Counted from the first letter of the stretch, positions 53,810 to 63,329 are shown. The stretch: 64,000 bases of DNA from Bifidobacterium eulemuris (GCF_014898155.1 NZ_CP062938.1:2418001-2482000), one strand, 5' to 3'. Notes: generated by a model not told the origin, from the letters alone. Program-made: numbers and translations.

Positions 53810-55489
53810 TCAGACGCGGGTCAGCTTGCGGTGCAGACGGTGCGGGCGCGACGCTTCCTCGCCCAGACGCTCCACCTTGTTCTCCTGATAGGACTGGAAG
53901 TTGCCCTCGAACCAGTACCAGCGGGCCGGATTCTCGTCATCGCCCTCCCACGCGAGGATATGCGTGGCGACGCGGTCGAGGAACCAACGGTCGTGGGAGA
54001 CGACCACGGCGCAGCCGGGGAACTGGATCAGCGCGTTCTCAAGGCTTTCCAGCGTCTCGACGTCCAGATCGTTGGTGGGTTCGTCGAGCAGCAGCAGATT
54101 GCCGCCCTGCTTGAGGGTCAGCGCCAGATTCAGACGGTTGCGCTCGCCGCCGGAGAGCACGCCCGTGAGCTTCTGCTGGTCGGAGCCCTTGAATCCGAAG
54201 CTCGCCACATAGGCGCGGGTCGGCACCTCGACGCCGGCGACCTCGATGAAGTCGAGACCGTCGGAGACGGCCTCCCACAGGTTCTTGTTCGGGTCGAGGC
54301 CGGCGCGGTTCTGGTCCACGTAGCTGATTTTCACGGTTTCGCCGACCTTCAGTTCGCCGCCGGAGAGCGGCTCCAGGCCGACGATCGTCTTGAACAGCGT
54401 GGACTTGCCCACGCCGTTGGGGCCGATCACGCCGACGATGCCGTTGCGCGGCAGCGTGAAGCTCAGATCGTCGATGAGCACGCGGTCGCCGAAGGCCTTG
54501 TGGATATGGTTGGCCTCGAGCACCATGGAGCCCAGACGGGGGCCGGCCGGAATCTGGATCTCGGAGAAGTCGAGCTTCTTGTTGTTGCGCGCCTCCTGCT
54601 CCATCTGGTCGTAACGCTCCAGACGGGCCTTGTTCTTGGCCTGGCGGGCCTTGGGGGAGGAGCGCACCCAGTCGAGCTCGTCCTTCAGACGCTTGGCGAG
54701 CTTGGCGTCCTTGGCGCCTTGGATCTCCATACGCTTCGCCTTGGTCTCCAGATAGGTGGTGTAGTTGCCCTTGTAGGGGTAGAGGTGGCCGCGGTCGACC
54801 TCGCAGATCCACTCGGCCACATTGTCCATGAAGTAGCGGTCGTGGGTGACGGCGATGACGGCACCCTTGTACTGGTGCAGGAACTGCTCCAGCCACAGGA
54901 TCGACTCGGCGTCCAGATGGTTGGTGGGCTCGTCGAGCAGCAGCAGGTCGGGAGCCTCGAGCAGCAGCTTGCACAGGGCCACACGGCGGCGCTCGCCACC
55001 GGAGCACACGTTCACCGGAGTGTCCGGGTCGGGGCACTGCAGCGCGTCCATCGCCTGCTCGAGCTGTGAGTCGAGATCCCAGCCGTCCGCGGCGTCGATG
55101 TCGTTCTGCAGCTTGCCCATCTCGTCCATTAGCGCGTCGAAGTCGGCGTCGGGATTCGCCATCTCCTCGCCGATTTCGTTGAAGCGCGCCACCTTCTGGG
55201 CGATCTCGCCGAAGGCCATCTTGATGTTCTCGCCCACGGTTTTGGTGTCGTCCAGCGGCGGCTCCTGCTGCAGGATGCCGACCGTGAAGCCGGGGGTGAG
55301 GGATGCCTCGCCGTTGCTCACGGTTTCGATGCCGGCCATGATTTTGAGCAGTGTGGACTTGCCCATGCCGTTGGGGCCCACCACGCCGATCTTCGCGCCC
55401 GGCAGGAAGCTCAGGGTCACGTCGTCGAGGATCACGCGGTCGCCGAAGGCCTTGCGCGCCTTGATCATCTGATATACGAATTCAGCCAA
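53810..55489 (-). CDS. ettA: ABC-F protein EttA, energy-dependent translational throttle
   Basis: EttA binds the ribosomal E site and gates entry into elongation according to ATP/ADP status. The 559-residue protein has two ABC domains: Walker A GPNGMGKS and GPNGVGKS, signatures CSGGERRRVAL and LSGGERNRLNL, Walker B with DEPTNHLD and DEPTNDLD, joined by a charged linker (about 240-310). The TTG start at 55489 gives the usual AEFVYQM beginning and the usual family length; a longer frame from ATG 55531 would add 14 atypical residues. It is divergent from the DEAD-box helicase gene. Confidence 0.93.
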   Translation of the reverse strand: MAEFVYQMIKARKAFGDRVILDDVTLSFLPGAKIGVVGPNGMGKSTLLKIMAGIETVSNGEASLTPGFTVGILQQEPPLDDTKTVGENIKMAFGEIAQKVARFNEIGEEMANPDADFDALMDEMGKLQNDIDAADGWDLDSQLEQAMDALQCPDPDTPVNVCSGGERRRVALCKLLLEAPDLLLLDEPTNHLDAESILWLEQFLHQYKGAVIAVTHDRYFMDNVAEWICEVDRGHLYPYKGNYTTYLETKAKRMEIQGAKDAKLAKRLKDELDWVRSSPKARQAKNKARLERYDQMEQEARNNKKLDFSEIQIPAGPRLGSMVLEANHIHKAFGDRVLIDDLSFTLPRNGIVGVIGPNGVGKSTLFKTIVGLEPLSGGELKVGETVKISYVDQNRAGLDPNKNLWEAVSDGLDFIEVAGVEVPTRAYVASFGFKGSDQQKLTGVLSGGERNRLNLALTLKQGGNLLLLDEPTNDLDVETLESLENALIQFPGCAVVVSHDRWFLDRVATHILAWEGDDENPARWYWFEGNFQSYQENKVERLGEEASRPHRLHRKLTRV

Positions 55490-55694
55490 CGTTGTTCCGT
55501 TCTCTTGGAATGGGTTTCGGTCATAAAACATCACCTATTATTCCCTGAGGGGTCTACGTGGGCGTGCGCGCTTCGTCGGGCGGCGAAGTGCGACACACCG
55601 ATGTCGAGCGGTGCTGAAAGAGTGAAGTGTCTGTTACGAAGCCGCAGGTGAAAAGAAGATACAAGTAATCGGCTTCGAAGTCTGAAAGGCTATT

Positions 55695-57548
55695 GTGCCG
55701 AATTACCATTCCCATTCCAAGTCAGTTTCGCATGCCGGTTCACGCTCCGGCTCACGGTACGGATCGCGCTCCAAGGGAGCGGATTCCCGTTCGTATTCCA
55801 AGGATTTCTCCCGTGACCGTTCGCGTTCGCCGAAGGCGCGCGAGGATTATTCCGCTGACTTCTCCAACAACGCCGCGACCATTTCCGGAGATCTGAACGC
55901 CGTCGACGCCCCCGCGAAAACCTTCGCCGAGTTGGGCGTTCCCCAGCCGCTGGTGCGCGTGCTTGCCACCGACGGTAAAACCACCGCGTTTCCCATCCAG
56001 GCCGACACTCTGGCCGATTCGCTGTCGGGCCGCGATCTGCTCGGCCGTGGCCGCACCGGTTCCGGCAAAACGCTCGCCTTCGCGATTCCGCTGGTCGCCC
56101 GTCTGAACGACGAGACCAGCGTGACCGAACTGGCCATGCAGGAATTCGAACAGCTGCGCAATATCAAAGACAACGACGCGCGTCGCAAGGCGATGCTGCC
56201 CCACCCCCGCGGCCTGGTGCTGGCCCCCACCCGCGAACTGGTCAACCAGATCGACGAGGTGATCCGCCCGCTCGCCGACGCCTACGGCATGAGCACCGCC
56301 ACCATCTACGGCGGCGTCAAATACAGCCGTCAGATCGCCGAGCTGCGCGACGGTGCCGACATCATCGTCGCCTGCCCAGGCCGACTCGAGGATCTGCTGC
56401 GCCAGAACGCGCTTTCGCTCGAATCCGTGGAGATCACCGTGCTTGACGAGGCCGATGAGATGGCCGACATGGGCTTCCTGCCCGCGGTCACCCGCCTGCT
56501 CGAACAGGTGGACGCCGACGGCCAGCGCATGCTGTTCTCCGCCACGCTCGATCACGGCGTCGACAAGGTGGTCAAGCGCTTCCTCACCGACGCACGCGTG
56601 CATGCGGTCGACGATGCCGACGCGCAGGTCGACACCATGACCCATCACGTGTTCGCCGTCTCCCAGGGCAACAAGCATGAGGTGATCCGCGAGCTCGCCT
56701 CCGGCAAGGGCAAGCGCATCCTGTTCACCCGCACCAAATTCCAGGCCAAGAACATGGCCAAGAAGCTCGTCGACCAGGGCATTCCCGCGGTCGACCTGCA
56801 GGGCAATCTCAACCAGAACCAGCGCGACCGCAATCTGGCCGCGTTCTCCAGCGGCGAGGTGCGCGTGCTGGTCGCCACCGACGTGGCCGCTCGCGGCATC
56901 GACGTGAGCGATGTGGAGATGGTGGTGCAGACCGAGCCGCCGGAGGATCCCAAGTCCTTCCTGCATCGTTCCGGCCGCACCGCTCGCGCCGGCGAGAAGG
57001 GCGATGTGGTCACGCTGGTGCTGCCGAACCAGGAGCGCGGCACCCGTTCGATGATGCGTCGCGCCGGCATTCAGGTGCGTTGCGAGACGATCACCCCGAA
57101 TTCGCCGGTGCTTGAGGAGCTCGTCGGCGAGCATGCGCCGCTGGTGCACGGCTGGACGCTGAGCGTTCCGGTGACCAATCCTTCCGCGGGCCGTTCGCGC
57201 CGACGCAAGGGGTCCGGCTCGTACGGCAAGAACGCCGGCGGACAGTACCGCAAGACGTCCGGCGCCGAACGCAAGCGTTCCGCCGAGGGTTTGAAGTCGC
57301 GCGACGACCGCGCCGCTGGCGGCAAGGTCGGCAAATATGACAACCGCAAGTCCACCGCAAGTACCGAGCAGCGCCGCGAAGGCAAGCGATCGCAGCAGTG
57401 GAGCGATTGGAACACCGACTCCCACGGCTCACGTGACTCGCGTGATTCGCGCGGCGAAAACGGGCGGGGCGGCCGTCGTTCCGCCGCCGGATTCCGCTCG
57501 TCGCGCTCCGGCAAGCGCGCCGCCGCACCCTTCCGCGCCGGTCGCTGA
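55695..57548 (+). CDS. DEAD-box RNA helicase
   Basis: An ATP-dependent RNA helicase of 617 residues. The Ser/Arg-rich N-terminus (about 1-55, SRSGSRYGSRS type) precedes the Q motif (FPIQADTL), Walker A GRTGSGKT, PTREL, VLDEADEM (motif II), SAT, and HRSGRTARAG (motif VI). The C-terminal about 120 residues are basic and Gly/Ser/Arg-rich with SRDSRDSRG repeats, probably an RNA-binding tail. The GTG at 55695 follows GAAAGG by 5 nt. RhlE/CsdA-like; substrate likely ribosomal RNA or mRNA, by family analogy. Confidence 0.92.
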   Translation: MPNYHSHSKSVSHAGSRSGSRYGSRSKGADSRSYSKDFSRDRSRSPKAREDYSADFSNNAATISGDLNAVDAPAKTFAELGVPQPLVRVLATDGKTTAFPIQADTLADSLSGRDLLGRGRTGSGKTLAFAIPLVARLNDETSVTELAMQEFEQLRNIKDNDARRKAMLPHPRGLVLAPTRELVNQIDEVIRPLADAYGMSTATIYGGVKYSRQIAELRDGADIIVACPGRLEDLLRQNALSLESVEITVLDEADEMADMGFLPAVTRLLEQVDADGQRMLFSATLDHGVDKVVKRFLTDARVHAVDDADAQVDTMTHHVFAVSQGNKHEVIRELASGKGKRILFTRTKFQAKNMAKKLVDQGIPAVDLQGNLNQNQRDRNLAAFSSGEVRVLVATDVAARGIDVSDVEMVVQTEPPEDPKSFLHRSGRTARAGEKGDVVTLVLPNQERGTRSMMRRAGIQVRCETITPNSPVLEELVGEHAPLVHGWTLSVPVTNPSAGRSRRRKGSGSYGKNAGGQYRKTSGAERKRSAEGLKSRDDRAAGGKVGKYDNRKSTASTEQRREGKRSQQWSDWNTDSHGSRDSRDSRGENGRGGRRSAAGFRSSRSGKRAAAPFRAGR

Positions 57549-57651
57549 TCGCACGCGCCCGCGCATGGGCCGATATCGCCTTGCTCCGGCATCCAGTACG
57601 ATGATTTTGGATTGCGTGCGCGCTCGTGCGTGAGCCGATATCGCATCTCAT

Positions 57652-57680
57652 GGCCGATGGCTTCCCGCCGTCGGCCTTTT
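57652..57680 (+). terminator. Intrinsic terminator downstream of the DEAD-box gene
   Basis: GGCCGATGGC and GCCGTCGGCC pair over 10 bp (one wobble) with a TTCCC loop and are followed by TTTT, about 100 nt after the helicase stop. Confidence 0.88.
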
Positions 57681-57903
57681 GCTATAAGGCGTGGCGGTGC
57701 CGAAGCGATGCGCCGTCCTGAGGTCGTGTCGGTCTGTTGCGGCTGGGGCGTCTTTCACAGTGTGCGCAACGGTGGAAAGAGGGAAGTTATCCACCGCCAT
57801 CCCCAGCTTTTCGAGGGTGGTTGCGCCGGTTGGCGGAACTGTCTTATGGTGGCGGTCCGACGGACGGTAACGAAGCCGTCCGCACGTTCGGAAGGGAACG
57901 ACC
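57681..57903 (+). other. Upstream region of the unknown gene at 57904
   Basis: No gene is supported here. It contains TTATCCACC near 57786 (one mismatch to a DnaA box, isolated), GACGGACGGTAACGAAGCCGTC as an imperfect inverted repeat near 57860-57885, and AAGGGA before the next start. No promoter can be fixed. Confidence 0.35.
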
Positions 57904-58680
57904 ATGACCATGTCCGTATGCGCCGACGCCATCGATTCGAACCGTGCGGAGGATTCGCGGGAGGCGCTGCCCGCGATGATGACCCCGCATGCCATAGCGG
58001 TATTGTTCCAACGTGCGGATCTCGCGTTGTACGGCGATGCCTGGCGTGATTTCCTGCTCTGGGCGAATATCGGCCCGACCATCGGCTCTGGCCTTGGATC
58101 GGACGGCGACGCCTCGTCGCGTATGCGGTGTGCGTTCGAGGAATGGTTCGCATTCGACTGCGAGATTGACGAGCAGGGCGAGACGCCTTTCGATCTCGCC
58201 GCCCGCTACCGCTTCGACGTGACCCGCGACATCGACAGGAGCGAGTATGCGAATATGCGTCGCGTCTCGGCCTCGAACCGCGCGTCGTGGTTCACGATAT
58301 TGGACGCCGATGCCGTCCGCGGCACGCTGATGTTGGAGGATCTGGCCTCGGATCAGCTGTATGAGGTGAGGGATCGTCGGCTGGCGGGCGAACTCGACGG
58401 CGTGCGTGGCGGCGCGCTGGTCGCGCGGATCGCCATGTCCCATGGGGTGTGGCGTCTGGTGGGTGAGCCGTTGCATATATCGCGCCGAGGGGAGGCGAAT
58501 CGCGCGCATGTGCGGTTCTGCCAGTTGTTGAACGTGCGACAGCCGCAGTTCGCCGATCTGGTGCGGTTCTTCCATGGCCGGGACGCGGGGCGCCATGTGA
58601 GGTATGACGCGCTGCGCGACTACGAGCGCACCCACGGCGTCGAAACCATCTGGACCAAGCTTTCCCGCGGCCTGATGTGA
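57904..58680 (+). CDS. Uncharacterised protein, 258 residues
   Basis: I do not recognise a family. The product has no signal peptide or membrane segment. It is rich in acidic and aromatic residues (FEEWFAFDCEIDEQGETPFD near 80-100) and has a mixed alpha/beta look, with C-terminal RFFHGRDAGRHVRYDALRDY. The ATG at 57904 follows GGAAGGGA with good spacing, and codon use matches neighbouring genes, so it is probably real. It lies alone between the DEAD-box terminator and the xylose promoter. Confidence 0.65.
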   Translation: MTMSVCADAIDSNRAEDSREALPAMMTPHAIAVLFQRADLALYGDAWRDFLLWANIGPTIGSGLGSDGDASSRMRCAFEEWFAFDCEIDEQGETPFDLAARYRFDVTRDIDRSEYANMRRVSASNRASWFTILDADAVRGTLMLEDLASDQLYEVRDRRLAGELDGVRGGALVARIAMSHGVWRLVGEPLHISRRGEANRAHVRFCQLLNVRQPQFADLVRFFHGRDAGRHVRYDALRDYERTHGVETIWTKLSRGLM

Positions 58681-58730
58681 GTGCCTGAATCCCAATAATT
58701 CCAAGGCGACACGCAGGACACGCATCAGTA

Positions 58731-58758
58731 AATTAAATCATTTGACAAACTAAGTTAG
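58731..58758 (+). promoter_or_regulatory. Candidate operator at the xylA promoter
   Basis: The stretch contains ATTAAAT, then TTTGACAAACTAAGTTAG with a CTAA-G-TTAG palindrome covering the -35 region. Its core GACAAACTAAGTTAG is matched on the opposite strand at 63431-63445 (GTCAAACTAACTAAG, 13 of 15), in front of the sugar-binding protein gene. A ROK-type XylR site is a reasonable guess, but no ROK regulator is in the window. Confidence 0.5.
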
Positions 58759-58771
58759 CTCGTTTTATTAT
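58742..58771 (+). promoter_or_regulatory. xylA promoter
   Basis: TTGACA at 58742-58747 and TATTAT at 58766-58771 are separated by 18 nt, close to the housekeeping consensus. The region is A+T-rich compared with the rest of the window. The xylA ATG lies 45 nt beyond the -10. Confidence 0.75.
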
Positions 58772-58815
58772 GTGTTTGTAAGTTTTAGCAACCGCTACTG
58801 CAAAGGAGCCCCTAA

Positions 58816-60162
58816 ATGGGTCTGTGGGATATCGACAAGATCGAGTACGTCGGCCGCGAGCAGGGTCCGCAGGAGGGCCTCGCCTTCCATTACTATGACG
58901 CCGACAAGGTCGTCGCCGGCAAGAAGATGAAGGACTGGATGCGTTTCGGCGTCGCTTGGTGGCACACCTTCGATCAGGAGCTGGTCGATCCGTTCGGCAC
59001 CGGCACCTCGCATCGTCCGTGGTACGGCAAGTACTCCAACCCGATGGACGAGGCCCTCGCCAAGGTGGACTACGCCTTCGAGTTCTTCACCAAGCTCGGC
59101 GCCGAGTTCTTCTGCTTCCATGATCGCGACATCGCCCCCGAAGGCGACACCCTGCGCGAGACCAACGCCAACCTCGACAAGGTCGTGGACAAGATCGAGG
59201 AGAATATGAAGTCCACCGGCGTCAAGCTGCTGTGGAACACCTCCTCCCTGTTCACCAACCCGCGCTTCGTCTCCGGCGCCTCCACCTCGCCGTTCGCCGA
59301 CATCTACGCCTACTCCGGCGGCCAGCTGAAGCACTCCCTCGAAATCGCCAAGCGTCTGGGTGCCGAGAACTACGTGTTCTGGGGCGGCCGCGAAGGCTAC
59401 GAGAACCTGTGGAACACGCAGATGCAGCGCGAGCAGGCCCACATGGCCCAGTTCTTCCACATGTGCCATGAGTACGCCAAGGAGATCGGCCTGGACGCCC
59501 AGTTCCTGATCGAGCCGAAGGCCAAGGAACCCACGATGCACCAGTACGACTTCGATGCCGCCACCGCCATCGCCTTCCTGAAGACCTACGACATCGACTT
59601 CATGAAGCTCAACCTCGAGGGCAACCACGCCAACCTGGCCGGCCACACCTACCAGCACGAGATCCGCACCGCCCGTGAGGCCGGCGTGCTCGGCTCGCTG
59701 GACGCCAACCAGGGCGACAAGCTCATCGGCTGGGATATGGACGAGTTCCCGACCGACCTGTACGAGACCACCACCGTGATGTGGGAGGTGCTCGACGAAG
59801 GCTCCATCGGCCCCAAGGGCGGCCTGAACTTCGACGCCAAGCCGCGTCGTACCTCCTTCTACGCCGAGGATCTGTTCCGCTCGCACATCGCCGGCATGGA
59901 CACCTTCGCCGCCGGTCTGCTCATCGCCGACAAGATGCATCAGGACAAGTTCATCCAGAACCTGCAGGCCGAGCGTTACAGCTCCTACGATTCCGGCATC
60001 GGCAAGGACATCGACGAGGGCAAGGTCACCCTGGCCGACCTCGAGACCTACAGCCTCGACAAGCCGCAGTCCGAGCTCATCGCCGCGACCAAGTCCGATC
60101 ACCTTGAGTCCATCAAGGCCACGATCAACAACTACATGCTCGAAACTCTTGCCAACGCGTGA
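58816..60162 (+). CDS. xylA: Xylose isomerase
   Basis: XylA converts D-xylose to D-xylulose in the cytoplasm, feeding the bifid shunt. The 448-residue TIM-barrel protein shows [10 protein letters not shown] (catalytic His and Asp), [23 protein letters not shown] (metal site), [14 protein letters not shown] and [15 protein letters not shown] lies 7 nt before the ATG. Its strong promoter and operator-like sequence indicate substrate control. It is followed by several hairpins and then a GH43 glycosidase. Confidence 0.97.
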   Translation: MGLWDIDKIEYVGREQGPQEGLAFHYYDADKVVAGKKMKDWMRFGVAWWHTFDQELVDPFGTGTSHRPWYGKYSNPMDEALAKVDYAFEFFTKLGAEFFCFHDRDIAPEGDTLRETNANLDKVVDKIEENMKSTGVKLLWNTSSLFTNPRFVSGASTSPFADIYAYSGGQLKHSLEIAKRLGAENYVFWGGREGYENLWNTQMQREQAHMAQFFHMCHEYAKEIGLDAQFLIEPKAKEPTMHQYDFDAATAIAFLKTYDIDFMKLNLEGNHANLAGHTYQHEIRTAREAGVLGSLDANQGDKLIGWDMDEFPTDLYETTTVMWEVLDEGSIGPKGGLNFDAKPRRTSFYAEDLFRSHIAGMDTFAAGLLIADKMHQDKFIQNLQAERYSSYDSGIGKDIDEGKVTLADLETYSLDKPQSELIAATKSDHLESIKATINNYMLETLANA

Positions 60163-60163
60163 G

Positions 60164-60186
60164 CCGAAAGCCCTGTGGGCTTTCGG
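60164..60186 (+). terminator. Hairpin directly after xylA, family B-like
   Basis: CCGAAAGCCC and GGGCTTTCGG form a perfect 10-bp stem with a TGT loop, beginning 2 nt after the xylA stop. Downstream GAGGCGGTAGCCGAAGCCGA resembles GAGGCGGCAGCCGA in the repeat near 42935-42950, so this may be another family B copy. Confidence 0.7.
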
Positions 60187-60330
60187 GTAGCGTTGGGTGA
60201 GGCTGAGGCGGTAGCCGAAGCCGAGCGAACGCTGAGCGCGCGCAGCGCTCCGCAATTGCGGGACAATGCGTGAGTGAATCTCTGAGCGATGATCGCAGTG
60301 TAAAGCTGTGATCGGGCTGATAACTGAACA

Positions 60331-60440
60331 GCCGGTCGGTGAACAACAGATGGTTCGCCGACCGGCGCACATTCTTCCATCTCCTTCTTTTCCTTCCAAA
60401 CCGGAAAACCGTCCGTAGCCTTAGCCGCGGGCGGTTTTCC
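60331..60440. other. Two strong hairpins between xylA and the GH43 gene
   Basis: Hairpin 1 pairs GCCGGTCGGTGAAC (60331-60344) with GTTCGCCGACCGGC (60353-60366), 14 bp with one wobble. Hairpin 2 pairs GGAAAACCGTCCG (60403-60415) with CGGGCGGTTTTCC (60428-60440). Between them is a pyrimidine-rich tract (TTCTTCCATCTCCTTC), a possible anti-ribosome-binding-site. The rest of 60187-60525 has no gene. The arrangement could be a terminator pair or a small RNA. Confidence 0.6.
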
Positions 60441-60525
60441 AGTATTAGGGCTTCGAAACTTTCAATCTGCGGCCTCACGCGATATTGCGTGAAGAAACGG
60501 CCGCATATATCGTCAGGCGGGCTAT

Positions 60526-62247
60526 ATGAGCGACACCATGACCTTCTCTAATCCGGTTCTGGCCGGCATGTATCCCGATCCCAGCTGGATATGGGACGAG
60601 ACGAGAGGCGAGGTTTTTCTGGTCAACTCGTCGTTCGAACTTGTGCCCGGACTACCGATCCATGCCTCGTCCGATCTGGCGCATTGGCGTCTCGTTTCGC
60701 ACGCGGTCGACGAGACGATGGCCAATCGTCTGCTGCTTGGCTTTATGGAGGATTCCGGCGGTGTATACGCGCCCACCCTGCGGCATATCGGTGGCAAATA
60801 CGTGATCGCATGCACCGTCGCCCGCCTGAATCGCGACGCCGCCGCCAAGGCCGGAGTGCCGCAGGCGGTGTTGGATGAGATTCAGGCCGCGCAAGGCAAC
60901 TTCATCATCACCGCGGACACGGTGGAGGGGCCGTGGGAGGGGCCCTATTGGATCGCCGGCGCGGAGGGCATCGATCCGGATGTATTCGAGGACATCGACG
61001 GCACGGTATGGTGGACGCAGACGCGCCCGGCACCGCATCCTCAATGGGAGGGGCAGACCGAGATCTGGACGCAGCGCATCGATCCTGAAACATGGCGGCT
61101 GGAGGAGAGCTCCGATTCGCATGGCGACTACGGCAAAACCGTGATCTGGCACGGCTACGGAATCGAGGCGGTGTGGGCCGAAGGGCCGCATCTGTACCGC
61201 ATCGGCGATTATCTATATCTGATGACGGCCGAGGGCGGTACCAGCTTCGACCATAGCGAGATGATGATGCGCGTGCACGCGCCCGAAGGATTCGCCTCCG
61301 CGTTGCACGCGTTCCGTGATGATGCGAACGGGGGCGCGGCGGTGTGGGCCGATGCCGGGCGTGACGACGAGCGTTCCGCGGTCGGTGAATACCACCGACT
61401 ATTCCATCCCGACAAGAAGAACCCCTTCCTCACTCATAGGCACTTGGGCCTGTCCGAGTCGGTGCAATGCGTCGGCCATGCCGATCTGCTGCATCATCCC
61501 GAGTTCGGCTGGTGGCTCACCTGCTTGGGTGTGCGCCAGACCGCGGGAGCGGACGAAAGGGAGCTGCTGAGCTACTTCGGTCGGGAGACTTTCGTGGCTC
61601 CGGTGGAGTGGCGGCATGATCCGGCGAACTGGAAACTCTCCGCCGGAGGCGATCCGTCAGCGGGCCGCGACGCCAGTGATCCGGGATGGCCGGTACTCGC
61701 GAATGGAACCGGCCGCCTGCCGCAGACCGTAGAGATTCCAGGGAGCTGTCCGTCTCCAACAGAGGACGACCGTGCGGAGGAGGTCCATGTGGTCCCTTCG
61801 GCAATCAGTGAGACGCTGACCATCGGCAAGGCTCCCGGCAAACGGTTCGTGCGCGTGAACGACTATGACTACACCGCAATGTGTCGCGGCTCGCGCGATG
61901 CCGACTCGTCACTAATGCTGTTCCAGGATTCACGGAACCATGTTCTCATCCATGTTGAGAATGGGATGCTGCATTGCGAGACGCTATCCGCCGGCGTAAG
62001 CACCGCGACCTCGTATAAGATGTCGAAGGATGCGGCGTGGATTGGCGTTCGGCTGTATGGCAACATGGTGTCGTGCCTCACCGCCTCGGAAGATTCTGGC
62101 TCGGAGTTCGGCTTCGCCTGCCCGTCGTTGCCGTTGCGTGTGGGGCAGGGCCTGCCGCACAACGCCACCGTGCTCACCTCCTTCGATGCGAGATTCCTCA
62201 GCACCGAGTGGTCGGGCGGCTTCGTGGGATGTCTGGCCGGCGTATGA
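60526..62247 (+). CDS. Intracellular GH43 beta-xylosidase/alpha-L-arabinofuranosidase
   Basis: A glycoside hydrolase family 43 enzyme of 573 residues without signal peptide, so it should act on imported oligosaccharides. The five-bladed propeller begins NPVLAGMYPDPSW (catalytic base Asp), followed by GGVYAPTLRHIGGKY, GIDPDVFED (pKa-modulating Asp) and AEGPHLYRIG (acid Glu). A C-terminal beta-sandwich domain (about 380-570) is typical of the xylosidase subfamilies. Xylosidase and arabinofuranosidase activity cannot be separated by eye. No strong ribosome-binding site is seen. It converges on the LacI gene with 8 nt between stops and lies beside xylA. Confidence 0.9.
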   Translation: MSDTMTFSNPVLAGMYPDPSWIWDETRGEVFLVNSSFELVPGLPIHASSDLAHWRLVSHAVDETMANRLLLGFMEDSGGVYAPTLRHIGGKYVIACTVARLNRDAAAKAGVPQAVLDEIQAAQGNFIITADTVEGPWEGPYWIAGAEGIDPDVFEDIDGTVWWTQTRPAPHPQWEGQTEIWTQRIDPETWRLEESSDSHGDYGKTVIWHGYGIEAVWAEGPHLYRIGDYLYLMTAEGGTSFDHSEMMMRVHAPEGFASALHAFRDDANGGAAVWADAGRDDERSAVGEYHRLFHPDKKNPFLTHRHLGLSESVQCVGHADLLHHPEFGWWLTCLGVRQTAGADERELLSYFGRETFVAPVEWRHDPANWKLSAGGDPSAGRDASDPGWPVLANGTGRLPQTVEIPGSCPSPTEDDRAEEVHVVPSAISETLTIGKAPGKRFVRVNDYDYTAMCRGSRDADSSLMLFQDSRNHVLIHVENGMLHCETLSAGVSTATSYKMSKDAAWIGVRLYGNMVSCLTASEDSGSEFGFACPSLPLRVGQGLPHNATVLTSFDARFLSTEWSGGFVGCLAGV

Positions 62248-62255
62248 TTGCGTGT

Positions 62256-63281
62256 TCAGCCGTTCAGCGCCCGCGTGCTGTTGCGGACGATCAGACTGGT
62301 GGGCAGGATCACGCTTGACGGTGTTTCTCCCTGTGTGGCTTGTATCAGCATGCGCGTGGCGACACCTGCCATCTCTTGTAGCGGTTGGCGGACGGTGGTG
62401 AGCGCGGGGCCCATGAACGCGGCGGTCTGCACGTCATCGAACCCGACGACGGAAAGATCCTCTGGAATGCGCAATCCGAGTTGCCGTGCCGCCTCATAGA
62501 CGCCCATGGCCTGAAGATCGTTGCCTGCGAATATGGCGGTGGGGCGGGTGTCGGGGTTCTCAAGCATTGCCATGGCTTGCGCGTATCCGCTGGGAGTGGT
62601 GAAATCACCCTCGGTGACCAGTGCCGGATCCACGGATATGCCTTTCTCCGCCAGTGCGGACGAGTATCCATCCAGACGTGCGCGCGAGCACATCATGTAA
62701 TCCGGTCCAGTGACGATGCCGATGTGGGTATGTCCCAAAGAAAGCAGATGGCGTGTTGCGATGACGCCGCCGGTCCAGTTGTCGGCCTGCACCGACAGAC
62801 TGTCGGCGGAAGGATCTCCGGAAGGATCAAACACCACGAAGGGGATGTTGCGGGCCTTGAGTTTGGTGCGTTCCGTTTTGGACAGATTGGAGAACACAAG
62901 GATTGCGCCAAGCGGTTGGCGGCGAAGCATGCCGTCGAGCCATGAGGGGTCGGGGTGTTGTTTGGTGCCGCCTTCGGTGACAGTGACGCTGAGATCATGT
63001 TGTTTGGCCTCGGCGAGAACACCTCGGAGGACTTCCAGGGCCCAGACCGTTTCAACGTCTTCGAACACCACCTCAATTAGCCGTTGCTGTTTGATGGCTG
63101 CGTGACGTCGGGTGTATCCGTTGGACTGCAAAGCTTCGGTGACTTTCGCTCTTGTTTTCGCAGAGACGTCAGCTCTGCCGTTGAGCACTTTGGAAACGGT
63201 CGCCAAGGAGACTCCTGTCTGAGCGGCGATATCGGACAATTGCACGCGTTTGCTGACCTGATTCGGTGAGGTAGCGCTCAT
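62256..63281 (-). CDS. LacI-family transcriptional regulator
   Basis: A 341-residue repressor with an N-terminal helix-turn-helix (VQLSDIAAQTGVSLATVSKV) and hinge helix, then a periplasmic-binding-protein-like sugar domain (GILVFSNL-type strands, DNWTGGVIATRHLLSLGH, FAGNDLQAMG, SVVGFDDVQ). The start at 63281 follows AAGGAG. It is transcribed divergently from the sugar-binding protein gene and lies next to GH43, so it probably responds to a pentose oligosaccharide. CGAAA/TTTCG palindromes in front of it and near the transporter gene are its likely operators. Confidence 0.92.
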   Translation of the reverse strand: MSATSPNQVSKRVQLSDIAAQTGVSLATVSKVLNGRADVSAKTRAKVTEALQSNGYTRRHAAIKQQRLIEVVFEDVETVWALEVLRGVLAEAKQHDLSVTVTEGGTKQHPDPSWLDGMLRRQPLGAILVFSNLSKTERTKLKARNIPFVVFDPSGDPSADSLSVQADNWTGGVIATRHLLSLGHTHIGIVTGPDYMMCSRARLDGYSSALAEKGISVDPALVTEGDFTTPSGYAQAMAMLENPDTRPTAIFAGNDLQAMGVYEAARQLGLRIPEDLSVVGFDDVQTAAFMGPALTTVRQPLQEMAGVATRMLIQATQGETPSSVILPTSLIVRNSTRALNG

Positions 63282-63318
63282 TGTAGGCTCCTTCGCTGAT
63301 GTTGCAACGAGTCTATCA

Positions 63319-63329
63319 CGAAAGTTTCG
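63319..63329. promoter_or_regulatory. Candidate LacI operator, own promoter side
   Basis: CGAAAGTTTCG is a perfect palindrome around a central G, 38 nt upstream of the lacI start. A related CGAAAACTTTCG occurs at 63632-63643 and half sites such as AAAGTTTTCGAT at 63491-63502. Confidence 0.55.

Noticed and set aside
57780-57795. TTATCCACC resembling a DnaA box
   Set aside because: Single, with a mismatch, and no dnaA, dnaN or further boxes nearby; not evidence for an origin.
57612-58049. Possible small gene overlapping the start of the unknown gene
   Set aside because: Arg/Cys-rich composition, it reads through the intrinsic terminator at 57652 and overlaps a better-supported gene in another frame.
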